NCBI RefSeq assembly: GCF_900129125.1
Contig: NZ_FQVJ01000002.1
Location: 124,001-188,000, forward strand
Origin: Acidocella aminolytica 101 = DSM 11237
GTDB taxonomy: Bacteria; Pseudomonadota; Alphaproteobacteria; Acetobacterales; Acetobacteraceae
DNA: 64,000 nucleotides
Direction: 5' to 3'
Shown here: piece after piece, positions 34,882 through 43,487 of the stretch
Numbering within the stretch: position 1 is the first letter of the stretch
Layout of the letters: every line of letters starts with the position of its first letter
Program-made: the position numbers and the translations under genes
Notes under the pieces: generated by a model
Told to the model about the DNA's origin: nothing
What the model saw: the letters and a program-made list of their open reading frames with translations, nothing else
The model's database searches: none

Positions 34882-35838
34882 TCAGTCAGTTTGCCACACC
34901 CGCCAAGCACTTGCTGGCTCGGTCCCTGGCTCCTGACGCTGGCAGGCAAAATCTGCCAGTCGCAGCGTTACGGCCGCGTGTTCCATTACTATGCCGGCAT
35001 CTTCCCCGCTGCCTGACCAGCGTGGTGCAACGCCTACTGTCAACAAAGCTTGCTCGGGCAAAAGCGAGGGCAGGGTGGTGCAGAATTTCGCCGCTCTCTC
35101 TCCGCCAGTCAGATGGTCCATGCCATCGCACCACAGCCCGATGGTGGTTTCATCGATCCTGCCCAGCAGATCCGTCGGACGGACAATATCCCGCAACTCC
35201 TCGGCTAGGCGCATAGCAACCGCGGCGCGCAGTTTGGACGTGCTGCGTGAGAAACCGAGATAAATCAGCGTCCCCGGCCGTTCTTCCACATCCAACCGGT
35301 CAAGGCGCCGCGATATTTCATTGGCAAAGAAAGGAGCCGTCCACAACCCGGTTTCCACATCTAGGATGGAAGCCCTTTGTGGCCCGTTTTTGCCCTCGTT
35401 ATCGCGTCCGGGCAATGCGAGTTCCGCTGCTTCCAGATCGAACAGCAGGCCATAGGTTCCGACAATGTTGCCGTTTGAGAAGCGCGGCGCCAGTGAAACT
35501 CTGAACAGTCGTGATTGGCTCCCATCCCAGGATAAACGCATCTGCCCGTGCCAAGCCACGCACTCCACGCAGATTGTGGTGACGATCTGCCTGAATTCAG
35601 TGGTGCTGACCAAGGTATCTTCTGCCTTGCCGCCCGCGATCAGTCCGGCCAGCTCCTGCCCGAGCATTTCCGCAGGCGCGCGCCCGAGCACCCGCCCAGG
35701 TCCAAAGGCTGTGAAGCGCCCTAGTGGATCGGTTTCAAAGGCCAGATCGGCCAGCATGGCGGCGACACTAAGCCAAGCGGCGCCTTGTTGCTGATGAAAG
35801 GGAACCTGTGCCGAATCCGAACGCTGCGAATGGGTCAT
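34882..35838 (-). CDS. PAS-like protein with a degenerate GGDEF-type domain
   Basis: 318 residues, no membrane segment. Residues ~25-135 resemble a PAS fold (LAFETDPLGRFTAFGPGRVLGRAPAEMLG ... GTYGLLFDLEAAE). From ~158 the order of elements matches a GGDEF domain: ILDVETGLWTAPFFANEISRRLDR stands for the D-x-L-T-G-L-x-N-R opening. The active-site loop expected as R-x-GGDEF reads RIDETTIGLW (227-236), and the metal-binding Asp of the first strand is absent (GTLIYLGFS). It should not make cyclic di-GMP. A regulatory or nucleotide-sensing role is possible. It follows aroC by 45 bases on the same strand. Confidence 0.65.
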   Translation of the reverse strand: MTHSQRSDSAQVPFHQQQGAAWLSVAAMLADLAFETDPLGRFTAFGPGRVLGRAPAEMLGQELAGLIAGGKAEDTLVSTTEFRQIVTTICVECVAWHGQMRLSWDGSQSRLFRVSLAPRFSNGNIVGTYGLLFDLEAAELALPGRDNEGKNGPQRASILDVETGLWTAPFFANEISRRLDRLDVEERPGTLIYLGFSRSTSKLRAAVAMRLAEELRDIVRPTDLLGRIDETTIGLWCDGMDHLTGGERAAKFCTTLPSLLPEQALLTVGVAPRWSGSGEDAGIVMEHAAVTLRLADFACQRQEPGTEPASAWRVWQTD

Positions 35839-35883
35839 AATTCCGCTCTTAAAACTCGCTTGGTTAACGGACTCTTAACTATC

Positions 35884-36957
35884 CTAACGTCCCGTTTGTC
35901 CCCGATGACGCAGCAGGTGGTCAGTCAGCACGCAAGCCAGCATGGCCTCGCCTACCGGCACGGCGCGAATTCCCACACAGGGGTCGTGGCGCCCTTTGGT
36001 CATCACCTCAACCTCCTCACCATCCGCGCTAATAGATCGCTTGGGAATTAGAATAGAACTCGTTGGCTTTACAGCAAATCGGGCAATAATAGGTTGGCCG
36101 GTCGCAATGCCGCCCAAAATCCCGCCCGCGTGGTTGGAGAGAAATTCTACCTTCCCCTCCTTCATGCGCATCTCGTCGGCATTTTCTTCGCCGCGGAGCG
36201 CTGCGGCATCGAAGCCGTCACCAATCTCCACCGCTTTCACGGCATTAATACTCATCAGCGCTGCCGCGATATCCGCGTCCAGCTTACTATAGAGCGGCGC
36301 GCCCAGCCCGGGCTTCACGCCTTCCACCACGACCTCCAACACCGCGCCAATGGAAGAGCCGGCCTTGCGGATGGCATCCAACTCGGCTTCCCATTCGGTT
36401 GCTGTCAAGGCATCCGGGCAGAAGAAAGGATTCTCATCCACCTGCCCCCAATCCCAACGGGTTCGGTCGATCTTGTGGGCGCCCATGGCAACCATGGCGC
36501 CGCGAATCACGACATCCGGTCCTAGCACCTTGCGGGCAATTGCCCCTGCCGCCACGCGCATCGCAGTTTCCCGGGCGGATGAGCGACCGCCGCCTCGTGG
36601 GTCCCGGTGGCCATATTTCATATCATAGGCCACATCCGCGTGACCTGGCCGGTAGCGCGCGGTGATGTTGGCATAATCCTTTGAACGTTGATCCGTGTTC
36701 TCGATCATCAGCGAGATCGGCGTGCCGGTTGTTTTGCCCTCATAAATGCCCGAGAGAATCCGCACCTGATCCGGCTCTTGTCGCTGCGTGGTAAAACGAG
36801 ACTGGCCAGGACGGCGTTTGTCCAGATAAGGCTGAATATCGGCTTCCGAGAGTTCGATGCCGGGCGGACAGCCATCCACCACCGCACCAATTGCTGGTCC
36901 ATGGCTTTCGCCCCAGGTGGTGACACGGAAAAGCTGCCCGAACGTGTTGAAGGACAT
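35884..36957 (-). CDS. aroC: Chorismate synthase
   Basis: Seventh shikimate-pathway enzyme, converting EPSP to chorismate with reduced FMN. Signatures: [18 protein letters not shown] at the N-terminus, [30 protein letters not shown], and IAGGEEN-like [10 protein letters not shown] with [13 protein letters not shown]. Conserved His residues are present. Length 357 is normal. It begins three bases after fabI on the same strand. Confidence 0.96.
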   Translation of the reverse strand: MSFNTFGQLFRVTTWGESHGPAIGAVVDGCPPGIELSEADIQPYLDKRRPGQSRFTTQRQEPDQVRILSGIYEGKTTGTPISLMIENTDQRSKDYANITARYRPGHADVAYDMKYGHRDPRGGGRSSARETAMRVAAGAIARKVLGPDVVIRGAMVAMGAHKIDRTRWDWGQVDENPFFCPDALTATEWEAELDAIRKAGSSIGAVLEVVVEGVKPGLGAPLYSKLDADIAAALMSINAVKAVEIGDGFDAAALRGEENADEMRMKEGKVEFLSNHAGGILGGIATGQPIIARFAVKPTSSILIPKRSISADGEEVEVMTKGRHDPCVGIRAVPVGEAMLACVLTDHLLRHRGQTGR

Positions 36958-36960
36958 GGC

Positions 36961-37803
36961 TTATTCGCTCAGAATCGAGAAATCCGGCGCATCGGGATGC
37001 TTCATGCCAACGGCATGATAGCCGCAATCGACATGATGGATCTCGCCGGTCACGCCCTTGGCCAGATCAGAAAGTAGATACAGCCCGGAGGTTCCCACCT
37101 CCTCCAGCTCAACATTACGCTTCAGGAGGGAGTTATGCTTGTTCCATTTCAGGATGTAGCTGAAATCCCCAATGCCACTAGCAGCCAACGTCTTGATAGG
37201 CCCAGCGGAGATGCCGTTTACGCGGATATTATCTTTTCCAAGATCTGCCGCCATGTAGCGTACGCTGGCCTCCAGCGCCGCCTTGGCCACGCCCATTACG
37301 TTATAGTGCGGCATCCAGCGCTCAGCACCCAGATAAGTCAGCGTTAGCAGCGACCCGCCATCCGGCATCAGCGCCGAAGCGCGCTGGGAGACGGCGGCAA
37401 AGGAGTAGGCGGAGATATCCAGCGCCTGCTGGAACACGGCACGTGGCGTATCCACAAACCGCCCGCGAAGGAAATTTTTGTCCGCGAATCCGATGGCATG
37501 AACCAGAAAGTCGATCTTGCCCCATTTCTGCTTGATCGCCTCAAAAGTTTCGTCGATCGCGGCATCATCGCCCACATCGCAAGGAACCACGAAGTCAGAG
37601 CCGACGGATGCTGCCAAGGGCCGCACCCTCTTCTCCAGCGCGTCACCCAGATACGTGAACGCAAGCTCGCCCCCCTGAGCCGCCACGGCCCGCGCAATGG
37701 CCCAAGCGATTGAGCGGTTATTCGCCACGCCCATAATCAGGCCGCGCTTGCCCTGCATCAGGTTGCCCTGGGGCAGGGCGGTCTCAGTCTCGGTCTCGGG
37801 CAT
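36961..37803 (-). CDS. fabI: Enoyl-[acyl-carrier-protein] reductase (NADH), FabI
   Basis: Reduces trans-2-enoyl-ACP in fatty-acid elongation. SDR fold with the divergent FabI NAD motif GVANNRSIAWAIARA, HAIGFADK, the catalytic tyrosine region YLGAERWMPHYNVMGVAKAALE (Tyr-x6-Lys) and GPIKTLAASGIGDF. I start at ATG 37803, which has GGAG ten bases upstream; the in-frame sequence before it is not FabI-like. 280 residues. Head of a unit with aroC; divergent from pdxH, with about 100 bases between them for promoters. Confidence 0.95.
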   Translation of the reverse strand: MPETETETALPQGNLMQGKRGLIMGVANNRSIAWAIARAVAAQGGELAFTYLGDALEKRVRPLAASVGSDFVVPCDVGDDAAIDETFEAIKQKWGKIDFLVHAIGFADKNFLRGRFVDTPRAVFQQALDISAYSFAAVSQRASALMPDGGSLLTLTYLGAERWMPHYNVMGVAKAALEASVRYMAADLGKDNIRVNGISAGPIKTLAASGIGDFSYILKWNKHNSLLKRNVELEEVGTSGLYLLSDLAKGVTGEIHHVDCGYHAVGMKHPDAPDFSILSE

Positions 37804-37903
37804 GGGGGCTATTCTCCGTGCTGCTATCGTCTTGGGGTTGGGCTGGTGGCATAGAGTATGTGAACCAATCAAGGCTCGCAAATATCAAGGAGCGTGAAGT
37901 TAC

Positions 37904-38482
37904 ATGAGCGAGGATCCTTTCCGTCAATTCGGCACCTGGTTCGCGGAAGCAAGCCGCACCGAGCCGAGCGACCCAAATGCCATGACGGTGGCTACAATCG
38001 GGGAAGGCGGGCGTCCCGCGGCGCGCACATTGCTGCTCAAAGGTTGGGACGAGCGAGGGTTTGTTTTCTACGGCAATCTGGGCTCTCGGAAGGCGCGGGA
38101 CATGGCCGGAAACCCCAACGTGGCCCTGCTGTTTCATTGGAAGAGCCTGCAACGGCAGATTCGCATCGAAGGGCAGGTCACCCAGGTTGAGGCGACCACG
38201 GCCGATGAATATTTCGCGACACGCCCACGCACCTCTCAGTTGGGCGCATGGGCGTCTGAGCAATCCCGCCCTCTGGCCTCACGCGCTATGTTCGAGGAAC
38301 GGCTGCACGAAATGGAAGAGCGTTTCGCGGGCAAACCCGTGCCGCGTCCAGACTTCTGGTCTGGCTGGCGGTTGAAACCTGATTATTTTGAGTTCTGGCA
38401 AGGTGTGGATTTCCGTCTGCACGACCGGGTGATCTTTAGGCTTGACGGCCAGAGCTGGGAAACCGGACGTCTCTACCCCTAA
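37904..38482 (+). CDS. pdxH: Pyridoxamine 5'-phosphate oxidase
   Basis: FMN enzyme forming pyridoxal 5'-phosphate from the pyridoxine or pyridoxamine phosphates. FMN-binding RTLLLKGWDERGFVFYGNLGSRKARD and the C-terminal dimer/active-site block FWSGWRLKPDYFEFWQG, then RLHDRVIF, are intact. 192 residues is slightly short, lacking the longer N-terminal arm of the E. coli enzyme. AAGGAG is well placed before ATG 37904. The stop codon overlaps that of the convergent rsmI by four bases. Confidence 0.94.
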   Translation: MSEDPFRQFGTWFAEASRTEPSDPNAMTVATIGEGGRPAARTLLLKGWDERGFVFYGNLGSRKARDMAGNPNVALLFHWKSLQRQIRIEGQVTQVEATTADEYFATRPRTSQLGAWASEQSRPLASRAMFEERLHEMEERFAGKPVPRPDFWSGWRLKPDYFEFWQGVDFRLHDRVIFRLDGQSWETGRLYP

Positions 38483-39393
38483 CTCCCCGCCAACTCCAGG
38501 GCGCGTTTATAGACCTGCTTTTTTGGCAACCCTGTTGCCGCCGCTACAGCGGCGGCGGCGTCTTTTACGCTCATGGATTTCAGCGCGGTCATGAGCGCCT
38601 CGTCGAGCGACTCGGCGTTTGTCGTTTCGTCTCCGGGCGGGCCAATTACTACCACAATCTCTCCACGCGCCTGTTCTGCCATATAATGCGCCGTAAGTTC
38701 AGCGAGGGTACCGCGCCGGACTTCCTCAAAATGCTTGGTCAGCTCCCGGCAGACCGCTGCCTGGCGCGGGCCAAACGCCGCTAGCGCGTCCTCAAGAAAC
38801 GCTGCCAGCCTGTGCGGCGCCTCGTAAAAAACATGGGTCGCGCTCAGCCCCGCCAGTTCCGCGCCGCGCAATTTGGCAAATGCCCCCTGGCGTGCGCCGG
38901 ATTTGGGTGGCACGAAGCCGGTGAACAGAAACGGCTGCGGCGGCTGGCCCGAGAGGGTCAGCGCCAATATAGCGGCGTTTGGCCCCGGTACGCCTGAGAC
39001 GCTTAACCCCGCCTCAATGGCGGCGCGCACCAGCCTGTAGCCGGGGTCGGACACCAAGGGCGTGCCAGCGTCGGAAATTAGTGCGAATCGCTGGCCGCTT
39101 TGCATTGACTCGATTAATTTCGGTAAAATAGCAGCTTCGTTGTGCTCATGTAGGGCGATGCACTTGCCGCCGATTCCATGGGCGCGCAGCAATACGGCGC
39201 TGGTCCGTGTGTCCTCGCACAATATGGCGTCGGCAGCCGCTAAAGCCTGTTTTGCACGTGCAGATAGATCTTGGAGGTTGCCGATCGGCGTGGAAACCAG
39301 CACAAGGGCTGGCAGTACCAGTCCGGCTTGCGCCAATGCAGGCGCCCCCGATGGAGGATTATATCGTGCGCCTTCTGCCGTATCTTCGTTCAT
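38479..39393 (-). CDS. rsmI: 16S rRNA (cytidine-1402-2'-O)-methyltransferase
   Basis: Tetrapyrrole-methylase-fold enzyme methylating the ribose of C1402 in the decoding centre with SAM. Motifs: LVSTPIGNLQDLSARA, LCEDTRTSAVLL, ISDAGTPLVSDPGYRLV and PGPNAAILALTLSG; the C-terminal helical tail (LPKKQVYKRALEL) is also typical. I use ATG 39393, which leaves about 30 extra residues before the conserved part; a GTG nearer that block is an alternative. With this start the 5' end overlaps the 5' end of the divergent lipoprotein gene by about 28 bases. Confidence 0.92.
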   Translation of the reverse strand: MNEDTAEGARYNPPSGAPALAQAGLVLPALVLVSTPIGNLQDLSARAKQALAAADAILCEDTRTSAVLLRAHGIGGKCIALHEHNEAAILPKLIESMQSGQRFALISDAGTPLVSDPGYRLVRAAIEAGLSVSGVPGPNAAILALTLSGQPPQPFLFTGFVPPKSGARQGAFAKLRGAELAGLSATHVFYEAPHRLAAFLEDALAAFGPRQAAVCRELTKHFEEVRRGTLAELTAHYMAEQARGEIVVVIGPPGDETTNAESLDEALMTALKSMSVKDAAAAVAAATGLPKKQVYKRALELAGS

Positions 39394-40628
39394 GCCTTTT
39401 CTTAGGCGCCTCTTTGGCGCTGGCAAGCTGTTCGGGTGAACTTCCTCAGGTCGGGCTGCCTTCAGCCCTCATTCCTGGAAGCGTCAGCACACCGAATACC
39501 GGTAAAACCAGTGGCAACGTATTGCTGCTTGTGCCCTTGAGCGGTCCGCTGGCCCCTGTGGGTCAAGTGTTGGCCAATGCCGCGAAGCTGGCTTTCCCGG
39601 CTGGCAGCTCGCCTAAGCTGGATGTTCGTGATACTGGCGGAACACCCACAGGGGCCGCCGCCGCCGCGCAAGCGGGGCTGGCTGCTGGAGATGGCATTAT
39701 TCTTGGCCCTCTCACGGCGGGGGATACCAAAGCCGTCGCGCCCATCGCTAAACAGGCGGGCGTGAATGTGCTGGCATTCACTAACGATGGTTCAGTCGCG
39801 GCCCCAGGCGTATGGCCGTTGGGCATCACGCCCGGCCAACAGGTGAAGCGCGTGGTCCAGGCCGCCGCGGATGCCGGCCATACCCAGCTTGCCGGATTGC
39901 TGCCGGATACTGAATTCGGTCACAGCCTGGCGCAGGCTCTGCAGCAGGAAGCGTCGGACCTTAGCGAGCCCACGCCTCAGATCGTTTATTACGACAAGAG
40001 CTTTTCCAGCATAAACAGAGCGGTCCGGGAGGTTTCCGACTGGGACGCCCGCGGTCAGGCCCTTACGGCGCAGATTAAAGCCGCCCGGGATCAGGACACG
40101 CAGGCTGGCATGGCCAAGGCGCGTGAACTGCGTCGCCAGCAGGTTGCGCCTCCCAGCTTCAATGCCATGTTCATTGGTGCGACAGACGCGAACACTCTGG
40201 CTGAAGTGGCGAACTTCCTGCCTTATTATGCCGTTCTGCCGTCTCAGGTGCAGCTGATGGGCCCCACCCTGTGGGCCAATTTGGCCTCCGCCATGGGAAG
40301 CCAGCCAGCATTGATCGGTGCCATTTATGCCGCGCCGGACCCGGCGAACGCCAGTGCCTTCGAGGCCAAATACAGCGCCGCTTATGGCAGCACGCCGCCC
40401 GGTATCGCAAATATCGCCTTTGATGCCGCGGCTCTGGCAAAACTTGCTGCCTCCTCCGGTGGTTATACAACCAACGTACTGACCGCCCCCTCAGGCTTCA
40501 CCGGCACCGATGGGCTCTTGGTGCTGCAGGCGGATGGTACTGTGAAGCGCGGTCTGGCGGTGTTCGCTATCGCGCATGGTCAGCCTACAATCGCCTCTCC
40601 TGCGCCGACCAACTTTAAGCAACCCTGA
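39366..40628 (+). CDS. Penicillin-binding protein activator-like lipoprotein (LpoA/LppC family)
   Basis: 420-residue lipoprotein with a type I periplasmic-binding-protein fold. From GTG 39366 the leader reads RLLPYLRSCLFLGASLALASC, with Cys 22 as the lipid-modified residue; GGAGGA lies eight bases upstream. VLLLVPLSGPLAPVGQVLANAAKLA, IILGPLTAGDTKAVAPIA and NVLAFTND resemble the C-terminal domain of LpoA, which stimulates PBP1a in gammaproteobacteria. The N-terminal TPR part of E. coli LpoA is absent, as in other alphaproteobacterial members. It could alternatively be a substrate-binding protein, but no ABC genes are adjacent. The pairing with rsmI is also found in E. coli. Confidence 0.78.
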   Translation: MRLLPYLRSCLFLGASLALASCSGELPQVGLPSALIPGSVSTPNTGKTSGNVLLLVPLSGPLAPVGQVLANAAKLAFPAGSSPKLDVRDTGGTPTGAAAAAQAGLAAGDGIILGPLTAGDTKAVAPIAKQAGVNVLAFTNDGSVAAPGVWPLGITPGQQVKRVVQAAADAGHTQLAGLLPDTEFGHSLAQALQQEASDLSEPTPQIVYYDKSFSSINRAVREVSDWDARGQALTAQIKAARDQDTQAGMAKARELRRQQVAPPSFNAMFIGATDANTLAEVANFLPYYAVLPSQVQLMGPTLWANLASAMGSQPALIGAIYAAPDPANASAFEAKYSAAYGSTPPGIANIAFDAAALAKLAASSGGYTTNVLTAPSGFTGTDGLLVLQADGTVKRGLAVFAIAHGQPTIASPAPTNFKQP

Positions 40629-40634
40629 GGTATC

Positions 40635-41996
40635 ATGGCGGGGTCTGAGGAGACATGGGAAAAAGCCGGCCCCGCCGCCTTTGCGCTATTTTTGGCGCTT
40701 GCGGCCGTGCCAACGGCGGTATTCGCGCTGCTGGCGTTTCTGGGCGAGTTAAGGCCGTTCATGGCGCTGGCCGCCTGGGCGGTGTGCAGCTTGGTTGCTA
40801 TTGCTTTCGCGCTGCTGCTGGGGCGGGATGTCGCGGTGATGACCCGGCTTGTGCGCGCCTTACGGATTGCCCCAGGGGCATTGCCCGTGGACCGGCAGTT
40901 GCTTGTTCCGGGTATGAGCGATCTTGGCGCGGAAGCGTTGCGCTTGATTCATGCCGAGCGTCTCTCACGTGCCCGCAACCAAGCCAGCGCAGCTGAAGAC
41001 CGCGCCCTGGTTGAGCGTCTGCCCGACCCGCTGCTGAAGCTGGATCGGCATGGGCGGGTTGTCTGGCGCAATAACAGCGCGATCACCGCCTTTGGCAGTG
41101 ACATGGCGGCGTTGATGCGCCACCCGGACCTGCGTGCCGCCTTAGCCGAAGCACAGGCGGACGGCCAGCCGGTACGCCGGGAGATCATGCTCTCCGCGCC
41201 CGTGACGCGTGACCTTGAAATCACCATTATCCCGGTAGGCGAGCCGCTTTACATGCTGGTAAGCGATCGCACCCGCGAACGCGCGCTGGAAAAAATGCGC
41301 GCCGATTTCGTCGCCAATTCCAGCCATGAATTGCGGACGCCTTTGGCCAGCCTGATCGGCTTTATCGAGACACTGCGCGGCCCAGCGGCGGACGACCCAG
41401 AAGCCCAGCAGCATTTTCTGGGCATCATGGCCGAGCAAGCAGCGCGTATGCAGCGCGTTATTGGGGATTTGCTGTCGCTGTCGAAGATCGAGATCTCCGA
41501 ACACTCCCCGCCAAAAGAAATGCAGCATTTGCCTTTTCTGCTGGAGCGTATCGTGGCGGGTATGGAGCCGATGCTCAAAGCCCAGGGAACGCAACTGGTT
41601 TTTGCGGCCCCCGCCGACCTGCCGCAGATCCAGGCGGATGCCGATCAGCTTACGCAAGTCTTTACCAACCTGCTCGATAATGCCTTGAAGTATGGCAAGC
41701 CGGGAGGAGAGATCAAACTCGTCGCCACGGACCAGCCCGATACCCGCTTTCCACCTGGCGGTATCATCGTCTCCGTAGCTGATGACGGCATCGGCATCCC
41801 TCGTGAGCATATACCGCGCCTCACGGAGCGTTTTTACCGGGTTGATAAAGGCCGCTCACGTAGCATTGGCGGAACTGGGCTTGGGCTTGCCATCGTCAAG
41901 CATGTAGTCAACCGGCATCGTGGTAAGCTGGTAATTGAAAGCGAGCCTGGGCAAGGCACGGTTTTTACAGTCTGGCTCCCCGGCCCAAGCCGCTAG
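40635..41996 (+). CDS. phoR: PhoR-like sensor histidine kinase
   Basis: 453-residue membrane kinase. Two hydrophobic helices (about 14-37 and 42-63) with almost no periplasmic loop, a PAS-like domain (about 120-210: LPDPLLKLDRHGRVVWRNNSA), then HisKA with phosphorylated His 231 in ANSSHELRTPLASL and an HATPase domain with FTNLLDNALKYG, VADDGIGIPREHI, and GGTGLGLAIVKH. This architecture, without a large sensor loop, fits PhoR, which senses phosphate transport through PstSCAB/PhoU. No response regulator or pst genes lie in the window, so the specific name is moderately supported. Confidence 0.75.
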   Translation: MAGSEETWEKAGPAAFALFLALAAVPTAVFALLAFLGELRPFMALAAWAVCSLVAIAFALLLGRDVAVMTRLVRALRIAPGALPVDRQLLVPGMSDLGAEALRLIHAERLSRARNQASAAEDRALVERLPDPLLKLDRHGRVVWRNNSAITAFGSDMAALMRHPDLRAALAEAQADGQPVRREIMLSAPVTRDLEITIIPVGEPLYMLVSDRTRERALEKMRADFVANSSHELRTPLASLIGFIETLRGPAADDPEAQQHFLGIMAEQAARMQRVIGDLLSLSKIEISEHSPPKEMQHLPFLLERIVAGMEPMLKAQGTQLVFAAPADLPQIQADADQLTQVFTNLLDNALKYGKPGGEIKLVATDQPDTRFPPGGIIVSVADDGIGIPREHIPRLTERFYRVDKGRSRSIGGTGLGLAIVKHVVNRHRGKLVIESEPGQGTVFTVWLPGPSR

Positions 41997-42056
41997 GCAA
42001 AGACAGACCGGGTATTCGCGGCTAAGAGTGCTGGATAGAGTAAGGGGAGGGAGAGT

Positions 42057-43487
42057 ATGACCATCTTGGCCATCGTTGTGATGGTGCTGATCATTGGCCT
42101 GATTGTGGTCTATATCCATGATAAGCTGCAGACCCGCCACACCGTTTTGCGCAATTTTCCCGTTATCGGGCATTTCCGCTATTTCGCGGAAACCTGGGGC
42201 GAATATATGCGCCAGTACCAATATCTGTCGGACTGGGTAGAGCGTCCTTTTAATCGCCTGGAACGCAGCTGGGTTTACCGCTCCGCCAAGGGCGTTTCGA
42301 ATTTTATCAGCTTCGGTTCGGAAGCGGTGCCCGCTTTTGTTTTCCGTAACGCCCCCTTCCCAATTCTGGATGAGGATAAGAAAACCTACCCCGGCAAGCT
42401 TATCGGCATCGCCACGGGTCCGGGCTCTTGCAAATCGCCTTATCCCGCGCAGAGTTTCTTCAACGTTTCCGGCATGTCTTACGGCGCGCTCAGTCATACG
42501 GCGGTTACTGCGTTGTCCCGTGGGGCCAAGCTCGCGGGGATCTGGATGAGCACAGGCGAGGGCGGTTTGAGCCGTTACCATCTGGAAGGCGGCGCGGATA
42601 TCGTCATGCAGATCGGCACCGCAAAATATGGGGTGCGCGATAACGATGGGAATCTCTCAGAGGATAAGCTGCGTGAGATCGCTGCCCATGAGCAGGTTAA
42701 GATGTTCGAGGTAAAGCTCGCGCAAGGGGCAAAGCCCGGCAAGGGCGGGATTCTGCCCGGTGCCAAGGTGACCGCTGAAATCGCTGAGATTCGCGGCATC
42801 GCGGCCGGTCGGGACTCCATTTCCCCTAACCGTCACCGGGATATCAGTAATATTCAGGAACTGGGCGAATTTATTAACCGCGTGCGGACTATCACTGGCA
42901 AGCCGGTGGGAGCGAAGTTCGTGCTGGGCGATCCCGCTTTTCTGGATGAATGGTTCGGCGACTGCGCCGAAAACCCCGAGCATTGCCCTGACTACGTGCA
43001 GATTGACGGCGGCGAGGGCGGCACTGGTGCGGCGCCGGAATCGCTGGCCGATTATGTCGGCCTGCCGATCACCCAGGCCCTGCCTTATGTCGCCGCGTTG
43101 CGTAATGAACATGGCCTGCAGAACCGCATCCGTATCATCGCGTCCGGCAAGCTCATTACGCCGGACAAGGTAGCGTGGGCGCTTTGCATGGGGGCGGACT
43201 TCGTGTCCTCCGCGCGTGGATTTATGTTCGCGCTGGGTTGTATCCAGGCGATGAAATGCGGTTCCGGCAGATGTCCCACCGGCGTTACCTCGGCGGATCC
43301 GCGCCTGATTCGTGGGCTGGACCCAACAGATAAAGCCGTGCGGGTTTCGCGTTACGCGTTAAAGATGCGCGACGAGGTAGAGATCATCGCCCATAGCTGC
43401 GGCCTTACGGATGCCAGCAAGTTCGCCCCCAAGTACGTTACCGCAATGGAAAATGGCGTGGCTGGATTCCGGGCTCAGTCCAGTTGA
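42057..43487 (+). CDS. Membrane-anchored FMN glutamate synthase-like protein
   Basis: 476 residues. An N-terminal helix (ILAIVVMVLIIGLIVVYI) anchors the protein; the rest is the FMN/central domain of glutamate synthase: FFNVSGMSYGALSHTAV, STGEGGLSRYHLEGGAD, KLAQGAKPGKGGILPGAKV, YVQIDGGEGGTGAAPE, and IASGKLITPDKVAWALCMGAD. The cluster motif GCIQAMKCGSGRCPTG (C-x5-C-x4-C) is intact, so a 3Fe-4S centre is expected, unlike in the GlxD-type gene at 13.5 kb. There is no amidotransferase domain, so ammonia or electron delivery must come from elsewhere. The substrate is unknown. The stop overlaps the next start (TTGA). Confidence 0.82.
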   Translation: MTILAIVVMVLIIGLIVVYIHDKLQTRHTVLRNFPVIGHFRYFAETWGEYMRQYQYLSDWVERPFNRLERSWVYRSAKGVSNFISFGSEAVPAFVFRNAPFPILDEDKKTYPGKLIGIATGPGSCKSPYPAQSFFNVSGMSYGALSHTAVTALSRGAKLAGIWMSTGEGGLSRYHLEGGADIVMQIGTAKYGVRDNDGNLSEDKLREIAAHEQVKMFEVKLAQGAKPGKGGILPGAKVTAEIAEIRGIAAGRDSISPNRHRDISNIQELGEFINRVRTITGKPVGAKFVLGDPAFLDEWFGDCAENPEHCPDYVQIDGGEGGTGAAPESLADYVGLPITQALPYVAALRNEHGLQNRIRIIASGKLITPDKVAWALCMGADFVSSARGFMFALGCIQAMKCGSGRCPTGVTSADPRLIRGLDPTDKAVRVSRYALKMRDEVEIIAHSCGLTDASKFAPKYVTAMENGVAGFRAQSS

